Shown piece by piece: positions 8,285-15,200 of a stretch of DNA of 24,308 nt. How positions within the stretch are numbered: the first letter of the stretch is position 1; the number at the start of each line of letters is the position of its first letter. The notes beneath the pieces are model-generated. The model did not search any database. It saw only the letters and a program-made list of their open reading frames with translations, and was not told the DNA's origin. Source of the DNA: SAR324 cluster bacterium (GTDB lineage: Bacteria; SAR324; NAC60-12); NCBI GenBank assembly GCA_022448705.1, contig JAKUUF010000009.1:1-24308 (forward strand). The letters run 5' to 3'. Made by a program: the position numbers and the translations under genes.

Positions 8285-8833
8285 ATGGGAATTAATCTAC
8301 TTCGATCAATAAAATTTTTTCTGCAAATTACATTAGTATTATTTTTTTGCTCCGTCTCTCCAGCATTTTCAATTGAAATCGGTGTAGTGGATTTAAATGA
8401 AGCTCTTAATCAATCTGAACCAGGTATACGTTCAAAAAACATTCTTGAGAGACGAGGGCGTCAAAAACAACAGGAATTTAAACTTGAGGAGTCTGAACTC
8501 CGTAAACTTGCCGATGACTTGCGAAACAATCCCTTGCTGGCTCCAAAAGCGAAAAAGGACAAGCAGCAGGAGCTTATAACTCGTCAGCAGCAGCTGCGAG
8601 AAAAAGTCCGTGCCTTTGAACAGGAAATGAGACTTGAAGAAAGGCGTCTTTCCGAAGCTATTTTCAAAGAACTTAAAACTGTAATTCGCTCTATTTCCAT
8701 CAATGAAAAATTAGACCTGGTACTGGAAAAAAATGCTGCCCAGGTAATTTTGTACATGAAGGAAGATACAACAGAAATTACACAAAAAGTAATTGATGAA
8801 TACAATGCCCTCAAAAAATCCGCAAATGAATGA
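8285..8833 (+). CDS. skp: OmpH/Skp family periplasmic chaperone
   Basis: This 182-residue protein starts with a signal peptide: a basic start, a hydrophobic stretch FFLQITLVLFFCSV, and probable cleavage near residues 27-29 (SPAFS). The mature part opens with IEIGVVDLNEALNQSEPG, matching the beta-strand that starts Skp/OmpH proteins. A long charged coiled coil (about residues 50-125) then makes the tentacle, and a return strand LDLVLEKNAAQVILYM follows. Skp holds unfolded outer-membrane proteins in the periplasm, so the organism should have an outer membrane. Its TGA overlaps the fabZ start. In many genomes skp lies between bamA and lpxD-fabZ; here bamA and lpxD are absent. Confidence 0.85.
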   Translation: MGINLLRSIKFFLQITLVLFFCSVSPAFSIEIGVVDLNEALNQSEPGIRSKNILERRGRQKQQEFKLEESELRKLADDLRNNPLLAPKAKKDKQQELITRQQQLREKVRAFEQEMRLEERRLSEAIFKELKTVIRSISINEKLDLVLEKNAAQVILYMKEDTTEITQKVIDEYNALKKSANE

Positions 8834-9267
8834 TGATGAATCTTGAGGAAATAAAGAAAATTCTGCCTCACCGTTATCCATTTTTACTGGTTGACAGAGT
8901 TCTGGAAGTTAAAAAAGGCAAATACTGCAAGGCACTAAAAAATATTTCGGGGAACGAAGAGGTATTTCAAGGTCATTTCCCGAGCCAGGCTGTACTTCCA
9001 GGTGTAATGATTATTGAAGCACTGGCACAAACTGCCGGAATAGTAATTCACTCTGGTAAAGAGGACGCTTCATCAAGTGAAATCGTTTTTTTTGCAGGTA
9101 TTGATAAGGCGAAGTTTCGTATTCCGGTTGTTCCAGGTGATCAGCTTGTGTTGGAGACAAGCCTGATTAACCAACGCCGTAACTTCTGGGTTTTTGAAGG
9201 GAAGGCCAGTGTTGAAGATAAACTGGCGGCGCAGGCAGAAATAAAATTAATGCTACAACCTGTATGA
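8830..9267 (+). CDS. fabZ: 3-hydroxyacyl-[acyl-carrier-protein] dehydratase
   Basis: FabZ dehydrates 3-hydroxyacyl-ACP to trans-2-enoyl-ACP in type II fatty acid synthesis; it is a cytosolic hot-dog-fold enzyme. The 145-residue length is normal. The N-terminal signature ILPHRYPFLLVDRV and the catalytic region GHFPSQAVLPGVMIIEALAQ, with the active-site His and Glu, are intact. It starts within the stop of skp at an ATGATGATG run (8830, 8833 or 8836), so coupling with skp is likely. Its own stop overlaps the gatC start by 4 bases. The lipid A genes lpxD and lpxA that often flank fabZ are not present. Confidence 0.95.
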   Translation: MMMNLEEIKKILPHRYPFLLVDRVLEVKKGKYCKALKNISGNEEVFQGHFPSQAVLPGVMIIEALAQTAGIVIHSGKEDASSSEIVFFAGIDKAKFRIPVVPGDQLVLETSLINQRRNFWVFEGKASVEDKLAAQAEIKLMLQPV

Positions 9268-9557
9268 CAACAAAATTCACTCCTGAAGAAGTAAGAAAGA
9301 TTGCCCGGCTTTCTTCGTTGGATTTGACAGAAAAAGAAACCGAAGTATTCGCTGAACAATTTTCCACGATACTGGAATACTTTGAACTTTTAAAAGAAGT
9401 GGAAATATCAGATGTAAATTGTGATGCTGATGAAAATCATTTAAGCAACGGCAGGGAAGATAAAGTTGTCAAGTCACCTGTTTCTCCAGAACAATTCAGT
9501 CCTTATCTGGAAAAAGGATTTTTCAAAGTGCCAAAAGTAATAGATCCGGACCATTGA
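9264..9557 (+). CDS. gatC: Asp-tRNA(Asn)/Glu-tRNA(Gln) amidotransferase subunit C
   Basis: This 97-residue protein matches GatC, the small belt subunit that stabilises the GatA-GatB complex in making Gln-tRNA(Gln) or Asn-tRNA(Asn) from misacylated tRNA. The family pattern is visible as FTPEEVRKIARLSSLDLTE followed by FAEQFSTILEYFELLKEVE, and the C-terminal tail ends in GFFKVPKVID. It overlaps fabZ by 4 bases (ATGA). The partner genes gatA and gatB, usually directly downstream, are absent; a YhbY-like gene follows instead. Its presence implies an indirect aminoacylation pathway with gatAB elsewhere in the genome. Confidence 0.88.
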   Translation: MTTKFTPEEVRKIARLSSLDLTEKETEVFAEQFSTILEYFELLKEVEISDVNCDADENHLSNGREDKVVKSPVSPEQFSPYLEKGFFKVPKVIDPDH

Positions 9558-9559
9558 TA

Positions 9560-9853
9560 ATGACTGGGAAACAGAAAAGACATTTACGCACTATGGCACA
9601 CACTCTGAAACCTGTGGTGAACCTGGGTAAGCATGGATTGTCTCGCGAAACAAAAAATGAAATTGATACTCAGCTTCTTGAACATGAGTTGATAAAACTT
9701 AAGGTTCTGGATAGCTGCCCTATCTCAAAGAAAGAATGTGCTGATTTACTGAAGCAGGAAAACAGCTTAGAAGTAGTACAAATAATTGGGAAAACACTTA
9801 CACTCTACTGTCCTCACCCCGAAGAGCCTAAAATTGAACTCCCATCAGCATGA
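9560..9853 (+). CDS. yhbY: YhbY/CRM-domain RNA-binding protein
   Basis: From ATG 9560 this is a 97-residue single CRM (YhbY) domain protein. The diagnostic features are LKPVVNLGKHGLSRE (the GxxG-like loop, here GKHG) and LLEHELIKLKVLD. YhbY proteins associate with pre-50S ribosomal particles; a ribosome-assembly role is known for the family, not shown here. A TTG at 9554 in the same frame would overlap gatC, but ATG 9560 has GGA at 9547-9549 at a better distance. A 10-base perfect inverted repeat begins 2 bases after the stop and may end the skp-fabZ-gatC-yhbY transcript. Confidence 0.9.
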   Translation: MTGKQKRHLRTMAHTLKPVVNLGKHGLSRETKNEIDTQLLEHELIKLKVLDSCPISKKECADLLKQENSLEVVQIIGKTLTLYCPHPEEPKIELPSA

Positions 9854-9854
9854 T

Positions 9855-9877
9855 TTGCATGCATTACATGCATGCAA
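9855..9877 (+). terminator. Perfect 10-base inverted repeat after yhbY, candidate terminator
   Basis: The arm TTGCATGCAT (9855-9864) is followed by a 3-base loop and its exact complement ATGCATGCAA (9868-9877). It begins 2 bases after the yhbY stop. A stable hairpin at this place suggests transcript termination or 3' end protection. The following sequence is only moderately T-rich (TAATAATTTCT), so it is not a classic intrinsic terminator. The arms also contain the self-complementary GCATGC, so a protein-binding operator is an alternative. Confidence 0.45.
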
Positions 9878-9911
9878 TAATTTCTATCAAGTGAGAGTTC
9901 GGCTTCATTAG

Positions 9912-9917
9912 TATAAT
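9912..9917 (+). promoter_or_regulatory. Candidate -10 element upstream of metG
   Basis: A perfect TATAAT lies 98 bases before the metG start and downstream of the hairpin after yhbY. No recognisable -35 is found 16-18 bases upstream. If real, metG has its own promoter and a leader of roughly 85-90 bases that contains the inverted repeat at 9968-10000. Confidence 0.25.
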
Positions 9918-9967
9918 TAACGGGAAATTCTTCAAAAATTTTTTAATCTTTATCTTCTTTGCGGGAA

Positions 9968-10000
9968 CTAATAATCATCAAATTAATTCATCATTATTAG
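9968..10000 (+). repeat. Long imperfect inverted repeat immediately before metG
   Basis: CTAATAAT at 9968-9975 is exactly complementary to ATTATTAG at 9993-10000. Inside, the symmetry continues for six more positions per arm with two symmetric C/C mismatches, giving 12 of 14 pairs around a 5-base centre. It ends 3 bases before the possible GTG start and 9 bases before the ATG of metG, in the place of the ribosome binding site. It could be an operator or an RNA hairpin limiting metG translation. It does not resemble a T-box or SAM riboswitch. Confidence 0.45.
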
Positions 10001-10009
10001 CATGTGCAC

Positions 10010-11935
10010 ATGAATGACGTTTTCTACATAACAACTCCAATTTATTACGTAAACAGTCATCCGCATATTGGACATGCATACACCACGATTGCAACAGATG
10101 TTTTGACGCGCTACATGAAGCTGTTTGGAGCTGAAACTTATTTTCTTACAGGGACAGATGAGCATGGACAAAAGATCGCTGAATCTGCAGCCAATTCCGG
10201 TATTGAACCACAGGAATTTGTTGACAAAATCAGCCAGGAATTTCGCGAATTGTGGCCTCATCTGCATATTGAGCACGACCAGTTTATTCGTACAACTGAT
10301 TCTAAGCACAAAGCCTGTGTTCAGCAAATACTGCAAAAAATTTATGATCAGGGTGAGATATATCTGAAAGAATACGAGGGACTTTACTGCATAGGCTGTG
10401 AAAGGTTTTTGGATGAGGCAGAGTTGGAAAACGGCAATTGCCCTGATCATCAAACTCCTCCGGAATTTTATAAGGAGCAAAATTACTTCTTCAGGATGAG
10501 CTCTTACCAGGAGTGGCTCGCTGAAGAGTTAAAGCAAAATGAGAACTGGGTTTATCCCGGACGTTACAGGAATGAACTGATTCAGTTGCTTAAAGATCCT
10601 CTACAAGATTTGTGCATTTCACGGCCAAAAAGCAGGCTAAAATGGGGGATTGAAATGCCTTTTGACAACAACTTTGTCACTTATGTATGGTTTGATGCAC
10701 TGCTTAATTATGCCAGTGCTCTTGACTGGCCTGACGGAGAAAAATTCAAAAAATTCTGGCCGCATGTTCACCATACCATTGGAAAAGATATTCTTAAAAC
10801 ACATGGAATATACTGGCCCTGCATGCTGAAAGCAGCAGGAATACCGGTCTTTAAAAAACTGGTTGTTCATGGACACTGGGTGGTTGGAGGCAGCAAAATG
10901 AGTAAGTCACTGGGGAATGTAGTTGACCCCTTAACCATGAAAGATCAGCTTGGTGTGGACGCGCTGCGTTATTTTTTGCTGCGTGATATGAGTTTTGGTG
11001 AAGATTCCAATTTCACAGAAGAACTTGCTGTAACGCGGTATAATGGGGATTTAGCCAACAATTTTGGGAATTTAATGAACCGTTCAATCAGCATGAGCCG
11101 CAAAAATTTCCAGGGATGTGTTCCTCCATCAGGTAAAGCTGGAGAACAGGAGAAAGAACTGCATGAATCGTTTGCCAAGGGAGTACAGAAATTCCGCGAA
11201 TATATTGTTAAATTCCAGCCTCATCGTGCCTTGGAACATGTGGCCTTGCTTAGCAGCAAGGTGAATAAATACATAGATACATGTAAGCCTTGGACACTGA
11301 CAAAAGAAGAAAAAGACCGTGAGCGTTTGGGGACAGTGCTTTACACAGCACTCGATATGACAAGAATCATAGTTGGATTACTTGATCCTGTTATGCCAAA
11401 AAAAATGTGCGAAGCAAGAAAAAATCTTGGGCTTGGAGAAGAAATTCTTCCATTTTCCAGCCTTTCTCCAGGACTATTGATGCCTGGTACGGAGCTTCCA
11501 AAACCAAGTCCATTGTTCCCTAAAATGCAAGTTTCTCATGCTGATGAAGAAAATGTGAAAAATCAGAAGCAGGAAAAATCATCAAATAATTCTGCACCTG
11601 AGGAGAACGAATGGATTGCTATTGATGAATTTCAGAAAATGGAATTAAAAGTCGGCCGTATCAAATCTTGCAGGAAAGTTGAGAAATCAAACAAACTGCT
11701 CTGTTCTGAAGTTGATTTAGGTGAAACTCGTTTACGTTCAATTGTTTCAGGAGCAGCAGAATTCTATACCCCGGAAGAAATGACTGGTCGCCAGGTGCTT
11801 GTTGTGACAAACCTTAAGCCGGTTAAACTGATGGGATATATATCTGAAGGCATGATTCTCTTTTCCGACGATAATGGGAAGCTGGTCTTAATTGAAGCTC
11901 CTGAGCACGTTAACCCGGGAGTTATCGTACGCTGA
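10010..11935 (+). CDS. metG: Methionyl-tRNA synthetase
   Basis: This is a class I aminoacyl-tRNA synthetase that charges tRNA-Met, in the cytosol. From ATG 10010 it has 641 residues. The N-terminus FYITTPIYYVNSHPHIGHAYTT contains HIGH at 19-22, and KMSKS is at 296-300. A zinc knuckle CIGC...CPDH is present in the connective peptide, and ITTPIYYVN and WFDALLNYASAL are typical of the Thermus/Bacillus-like class. A linker rich in E, N and K then leads to a C-terminal tRNA-binding domain (about residue 535 on), with MELKVGRI, NLKPVKLMGYISEGMIL and a dimerisation role in the family. GTG 10004 would add two residues. No Shine-Dalgarno is seen; an inverted repeat lies directly upstream. Confidence 0.96.
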   Translation: MNDVFYITTPIYYVNSHPHIGHAYTTIATDVLTRYMKLFGAETYFLTGTDEHGQKIAESAANSGIEPQEFVDKISQEFRELWPHLHIEHDQFIRTTDSKHKACVQQILQKIYDQGEIYLKEYEGLYCIGCERFLDEAELENGNCPDHQTPPEFYKEQNYFFRMSSYQEWLAEELKQNENWVYPGRYRNELIQLLKDPLQDLCISRPKSRLKWGIEMPFDNNFVTYVWFDALLNYASALDWPDGEKFKKFWPHVHHTIGKDILKTHGIYWPCMLKAAGIPVFKKLVVHGHWVVGGSKMSKSLGNVVDPLTMKDQLGVDALRYFLLRDMSFGEDSNFTEELAVTRYNGDLANNFGNLMNRSISMSRKNFQGCVPPSGKAGEQEKELHESFAKGVQKFREYIVKFQPHRALEHVALLSSKVNKYIDTCKPWTLTKEEKDRERLGTVLYTALDMTRIIVGLLDPVMPKKMCEARKNLGLGEEILPFSSLSPGLLMPGTELPKPSPLFPKMQVSHADEENVKNQKQEKSSNNSAPEENEWIAIDEFQKMELKVGRIKSCRKVEKSNKLLCSEVDLGETRLRSIVSGAAEFYTPEEMTGRQVLVVTNLKPVKLMGYISEGMILFSDDNGKLVLIEAPEHVNPGVIVR

Positions 11936-11972
11936 AACTAACTGGAATGTATTGACAATCTGTATGCTGACT

Positions 11973-12017
11973 GGGAAACTGAATAGAGAGATTTGAATAT
12001 TTTATTCTATTATTTCC
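11973..12017 (+). repeat. Imperfect inverted repeat after metG
   Basis: GGAAA (11974-11978) and AATAGA (11982-11987) are complementary to TCTATT (12006-12011) and TTTCC (12013-12017), with a small asymmetric internal loop and an 18-base apical loop. It lies 38 bases after the metG stop and could help end the metG transcript, but it is weak and has no T-run. Confidence 0.2.
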
Positions 12018-12108
12018 AACACGTTAACAGTTTCGAGTAGAAAAATTCAGTGCTTCCATAATCCACTTTGAACAAAATGTTCTTTGGTAGGTGCTGAATA
12101 AGAAATAA

Positions 12109-12138
12109 TTGATAAAACCTGTTACTAAAAATTAATAT
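12109..12138 (+). promoter_or_regulatory. Candidate promoter for the nuoA-I block
   Basis: TTGATA at 12109-12114 (5 of 6 to the -35 consensus) is followed after 18 bases by TAATAT at 12133-12138 (4 of 6 to the -10 consensus), giving a leader of about 33 bases to nuoA. The 242-base gap after metG makes a promoter here plausible. The remaining intergenic sequence holds no gene that I can see. Confidence 0.3.
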
Positions 12139-12177
12139 GAGCGAGAAATTATTTAACCTGAATCCAGAAAGACTCTA

Positions 12178-12546
12178 ATGTCGATGTCAATTGCGTCTGG
12201 TTACCTGCCTATTTTGATTATGATAGTTCTGGGTATTATCCTGGCAGGTGTATTCTGCTGCATAGGCCTTTTTTTGGGGCCTAAATTGAGAGGAGAAGTA
12301 AAGGAAATACCATTCGAATCGGGTTTTCTGAGAGACGGTATGGAAGGACATCGTTATGATGTAAAGTTTTACATGACAGCACTGGTATTTTTGATTTTTG
12401 ACGTTGAAGTTGTTTTCCTATATCCATGGGCCGTGCAGATACGTGAGTTGGGATGGTTTGGCTTTACTGCCAGTTCAGTGTTTTTGGGGATTCTGATTCT
12501 AGGTCTTGCTTACGATTGGAAAAAAGGAGCACTGGAGTGGGAATGA
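12178..12546 (+). CDS. nuoA: NADH-quinone oxidoreductase subunit A
   Basis: This 122-residue membrane protein has three transmembrane helices and forms part of the quinone-chamber entrance of complex I. The family features are LGPKLRGEVKEIPFESGF in the loop and YDVKFYMTALVFLIFDVEVV at the start of helix 2. Many NuoA proteins have a conserved cysteine (ECG) where this one has ESGF. Start ATG 12178 or 12184 (M3) are both possible. It opens the second complex I block, nuoA-B-C-D-H-pdxH-I. The 117 bases between it and nuoB hold no recognised gene. Confidence 0.95.
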   Translation: MSMSIASGYLPILIMIVLGIILAGVFCCIGLFLGPKLRGEVKEIPFESGFLRDGMEGHRYDVKFYMTALVFLIFDVEVVFLYPWAVQIRELGWFGFTASSVFLGILILGLAYDWKKGALEWE

Positions 12547-12663
12547 GAGCAACCTTACATAAAATTCCGAGATACATGAAATCATTATTTGCTTTTTTTA
12601 TATTTGAGTTTCTAGTAATGCCTAAATCTACAACAGGACAAAATTAAATTAACAAGGAACAAA

Positions 12664-13353
12664 ATGGATACAGATTATGACGGTTTTATAACAACATCAA
12701 TTGACAGTGTAGTAAACTGGTCCAGAAAATTTTCACTCTTCCAATACCCTTTTGTGACAGCATGCTGCGGAATGGAATACATGGCAGCAGCCTGCTCGCA
12801 TTATGACATTTCCCGTTTTGGTGCAGAAATTCCACGTTTCTCCCCACGACAGGCGGATCTACTTTGGGTTGTTGGTACAATTACTCACAAAATGTCACCG
12901 GTTTTGAAGACAATTTATGACCAAATGGCAGACCCCAAATGGGTAATTGCTTTTGGGACATGTGCTTCAACCGGAGGGTTCTATCAAAATTATTCTGTTC
13001 TTCAGGGAATTGACCGTTTAATTCCTGTAGACCTTTATATTGCAGGTTGCCCCCCTCGCCCTGAAGCGGTGCTTGACGGACTCATTGAACTGCAGAACAA
13101 TATTCAGAAAGAAGGGCCAAAGCCCAACGGAATTGCTCCTTCAGCAATCAGACATAAAGATCAGAAAATAGACCAGCTTAATCGATATTTTGAAATATCC
13201 AAAAAAGAAGTCTTTGAAAATGTTCAAAATCCCAAAAGTAACCGTATAAGTAAACCTGGATTTACATATTCAGAAGATTATGTCAATGCCAGTCCCCATA
13301 TTGGTTATGATTCACCTGAAATGCAGAAAAAAAAGTCCGAACTCAAAGAATAA
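12664..13353 (+). CDS. nuoB: NADH-quinone oxidoreductase subunit B with C-terminal extension
   Basis: This subunit (PSST homologue) carries [4Fe-4S] cluster N2, the last electron donor to quinone. The ligands are the adjacent pair C34-C35 (TACCGMEYMAA), C100 (GTCASTGG) and C129 (AGCPPRPEAVLDGL). The start is ATG 12664 with AAGGA about 5-9 bases upstream. At 229 residues it is longer than the usual 160-190. Roughly the last 75 residues, after the family core ends near residue 150, are hydrophilic and contain no motif I recognise; they may pack against neighbouring subunits. nuoC follows after 40 bases. Confidence 0.96.
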   Translation: MDTDYDGFITTSIDSVVNWSRKFSLFQYPFVTACCGMEYMAAACSHYDISRFGAEIPRFSPRQADLLWVVGTITHKMSPVLKTIYDQMADPKWVIAFGTCASTGGFYQNYSVLQGIDRLIPVDLYIAGCPPRPEAVLDGLIELQNNIQKEGPKPNGIAPSAIRHKDQKIDQLNRYFEISKKEVFENVQNPKSNRISKPGFTYSEDYVNASPHIGYDSPEMQKKKSELKE

Positions 13354-13393
13354 ACATAATTGTCTTTTTTCATATCAATGTCCTGAATAAAAA

Positions 13394-13954
13394 ATGATTG
13401 AAAGTATTAAATCTGGTGAAATGAAAGCAGACCGGGAAGCTGGAAAACTGACTGCATTGCTTAAGCAAAAATTTCCAAACGCGGTGCTGGATTTTCATTC
13501 TCATCGGTCAGATGAAACTGTTGTAATAGAAAGGGATTCTCTGGATACAGTTTGTCGATTTTTACGTGATGATTCGCGCTGTGCTTTTGAAATCATGCTT
13601 GACATTACCACAGTAGATGGACTTGAAATGAATATGAAGCCCCGGTTTGAAATGGTTTATCATTTCAAGTCTCTGACACATGCCAGTCGCATTCGAATCA
13701 AGGTTCCTTTGGAAGAAGATGACTGCAGGATAGCCTCAATCAGCCCCATATGGAAATCAGCAGATTGGTATGAGCGTGAGTGCTTTGATATGTTCGGGAT
13801 AATTTTCGAGGGACACCCTGATTTGAGGCGTATTTTGATGTATGAAGAATTTGAAGGACATCCTCTTCGCAAAGACTATCCGATAGACAAGCAGCAACCT
13901 TTAATGGAACTCAAAGAAATAGAGGAACGCCACACATATGGGAGAGAATTGTGA
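13394..13954 (+). CDS. nuoC: NADH-quinone oxidoreductase subunit C
   Basis: This is the 30-kDa subunit of the peripheral arm of complex I, 186 residues, separate from NuoD rather than fused as in E. coli. The signature is ERECFDMFGIIFEGHPDLRR at 127-146, followed by ILMYEEFEGHPLRKDYP. The N-terminal half has the usual ferredoxin-like fold pattern with LDITTVDG. The start is ATG 13394 without a clear Shine-Dalgarno. Its TGA overlaps the nuoD GTG by 4 bases. Confidence 0.96.
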   Translation: MIESIKSGEMKADREAGKLTALLKQKFPNAVLDFHSHRSDETVVIERDSLDTVCRFLRDDSRCAFEIMLDITTVDGLEMNMKPRFEMVYHFKSLTHASRIRIKVPLEEDDCRIASISPIWKSADWYERECFDMFGIIFEGHPDLRRILMYEEFEGHPLRKDYPIDKQQPLMELKEIEERHTYGREL

Positions 13955-15177
13955 CTGATATGACAGCACTTCAGGCCCGAATGGCAACCAGTAAATCAGG
14001 TGCAGATTTTTCTGCCTCTGTAATGACTATTGAGATTGGGCCTGCGCACCCGGCAATGCATGGCATTGTCAGATTAACCACTCAACTGGATGGAGAATTG
14101 ATCGTAGGAATGGAGCCGGAAATTGGATATCTTCATCGAGGTTTTGAAAAAGAATCAGAAAATTCAAAATGGATTCAAGTCATACCTTACACGGACAGGT
14201 TGAATTATGTCTCCCCATTGCTGTGCAATATCGGTTATTCGATGGCTGTGGAAAAACTATATGGTATTGAAGCTCCTCGACGCGCCGAATTCACAAGAGT
14301 TATCATGGGAGAAATTTCTCGGATAACTGACCACCTTACCTGCGTTGGTGCAGCTGCTATGGAGATAGGAGCATTTACCTTTTTTCTTTGGTTCATCAAG
14401 GCCCGTGAGTATCTTTGGGAACTGGTTGAGGAAATGACCGGTGCCCGGCTGACTACAAACTGGACACGCTTCGGGGGGAATTCCATGGACCTTCCAGATG
14501 GATTTTTAAGTGATCTGGAAGACCGCCTGTCCAAGCTGGAAGACATAATGGAGGAGTGCGACAAACTACTAACACGAAATAAAATATTTATAGACAGAGT
14601 CAAAGATGTTGGAGCTATCTCGAAGGAAGACGCACTGTCCTATGGTTTTTCCGGACCTATGCTGCGTGCCTGCGGTATACCATACGATGTAAGGCGAGCC
14701 GATCCATATTCAGTCTATGATGAACTTGATTTTGAAATTCCTGTAGGAAGCACCGGTGATTGTTTTGATCGATTTTTAGTTCGTATGGAAGAAATACGTC
14801 AAAGTACGAGCATCATTAAGCAGGCAGCAGACAAAATGCCGGAAGGACCATTCATGACTGATGAAAGGATGTTGCACTACCCGGACAAAAAAGACGTCTA
14901 CGGTAACATCGAAGGTTTAATTGATCATTTTAAGATGGTTATGGAAGGCCACCAACCTCCTGAGGGTGAGATATACATGCCTACAGAAGGGGGCAATGGT
15001 GAAATGGGTTTTTACCTGGTTTCGGATGGCAGCGGTGATCCGGTTAGAGTACGGCTTCGTCCTCCATGTTTTAATTTTGTTCAAGCAATGCCGTTAATGA
15101 CAGTAGGACATTATGTGGCTGATATTGTGCCTATTTTTGGTTCGATCAACATGATTGGCGGAGAGTTGGACCGTTAA
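13951..15177 (+). CDS. nuoD: NADH-quinone oxidoreductase subunit D (quinone-binding)
   Basis: This 49-kDa subunit forms the quinone pocket together with NuoB. It has 408 residues. The quinone-contacting pair is visible as H37 in GPAHPAMHG and Y86 in DRLNYVSP, with the same 49-residue spacing as H38 and Y87 of the Thermus protein. YLHRGFEKESE, ARLTTNWTRFGG and the C-terminal end ELDR are typical of the family. The GTG start at 13951 is supported by GGAGAG at 13941-13946 and the GTGA overlap with the nuoC stop. ATG 13960 is an alternative but is too far from that site. nuoE, which usually follows, is replaced by nuoH. Confidence 0.97.
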   Translation: MTDMTALQARMATSKSGADFSASVMTIEIGPAHPAMHGIVRLTTQLDGELIVGMEPEIGYLHRGFEKESENSKWIQVIPYTDRLNYVSPLLCNIGYSMAVEKLYGIEAPRRAEFTRVIMGEISRITDHLTCVGAAAMEIGAFTFFLWFIKAREYLWELVEEMTGARLTTNWTRFGGNSMDLPDGFLSDLEDRLSKLEDIMEECDKLLTRNKIFIDRVKDVGAISKEDALSYGFSGPMLRACGIPYDVRRADPYSVYDELDFEIPVGSTGDCFDRFLVRMEEIRQSTSIIKQAADKMPEGPFMTDERMLHYPDKKDVYGNIEGLIDHFKMVMEGHQPPEGEIYMPTEGGNGEMGFYLVSDGSGDPVRVRLRPPCFNFVQAMPLMTVGHYVADIVPIFGSINMIGGELDR

Positions 15178-15200
15178 GTTCAGAAGAATATTAATAAATA

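Noticed and set aside
9983..10480. A 165-codon minus-strand frame over the start of metG
   Set aside because: It is antisense to the conserved HIGH-motif region of MetG, and its composition is that of a shadow frame.
11952..11957. A perfect -35 hexamer TTGACA after metG
   Set aside because: No -10-like sequence occurs 16-19 bases downstream; the candidate at 12109-12138 is better placed for nuoA.
12070..12082. GAACA-N3-TGTTC resembling a LexA (SOS) box before nuoA
   Set aside because: The Bacillus-type LexA site is GAAC-N4-GTTC; here the spacing is five, and there is no DNA-repair gene downstream.
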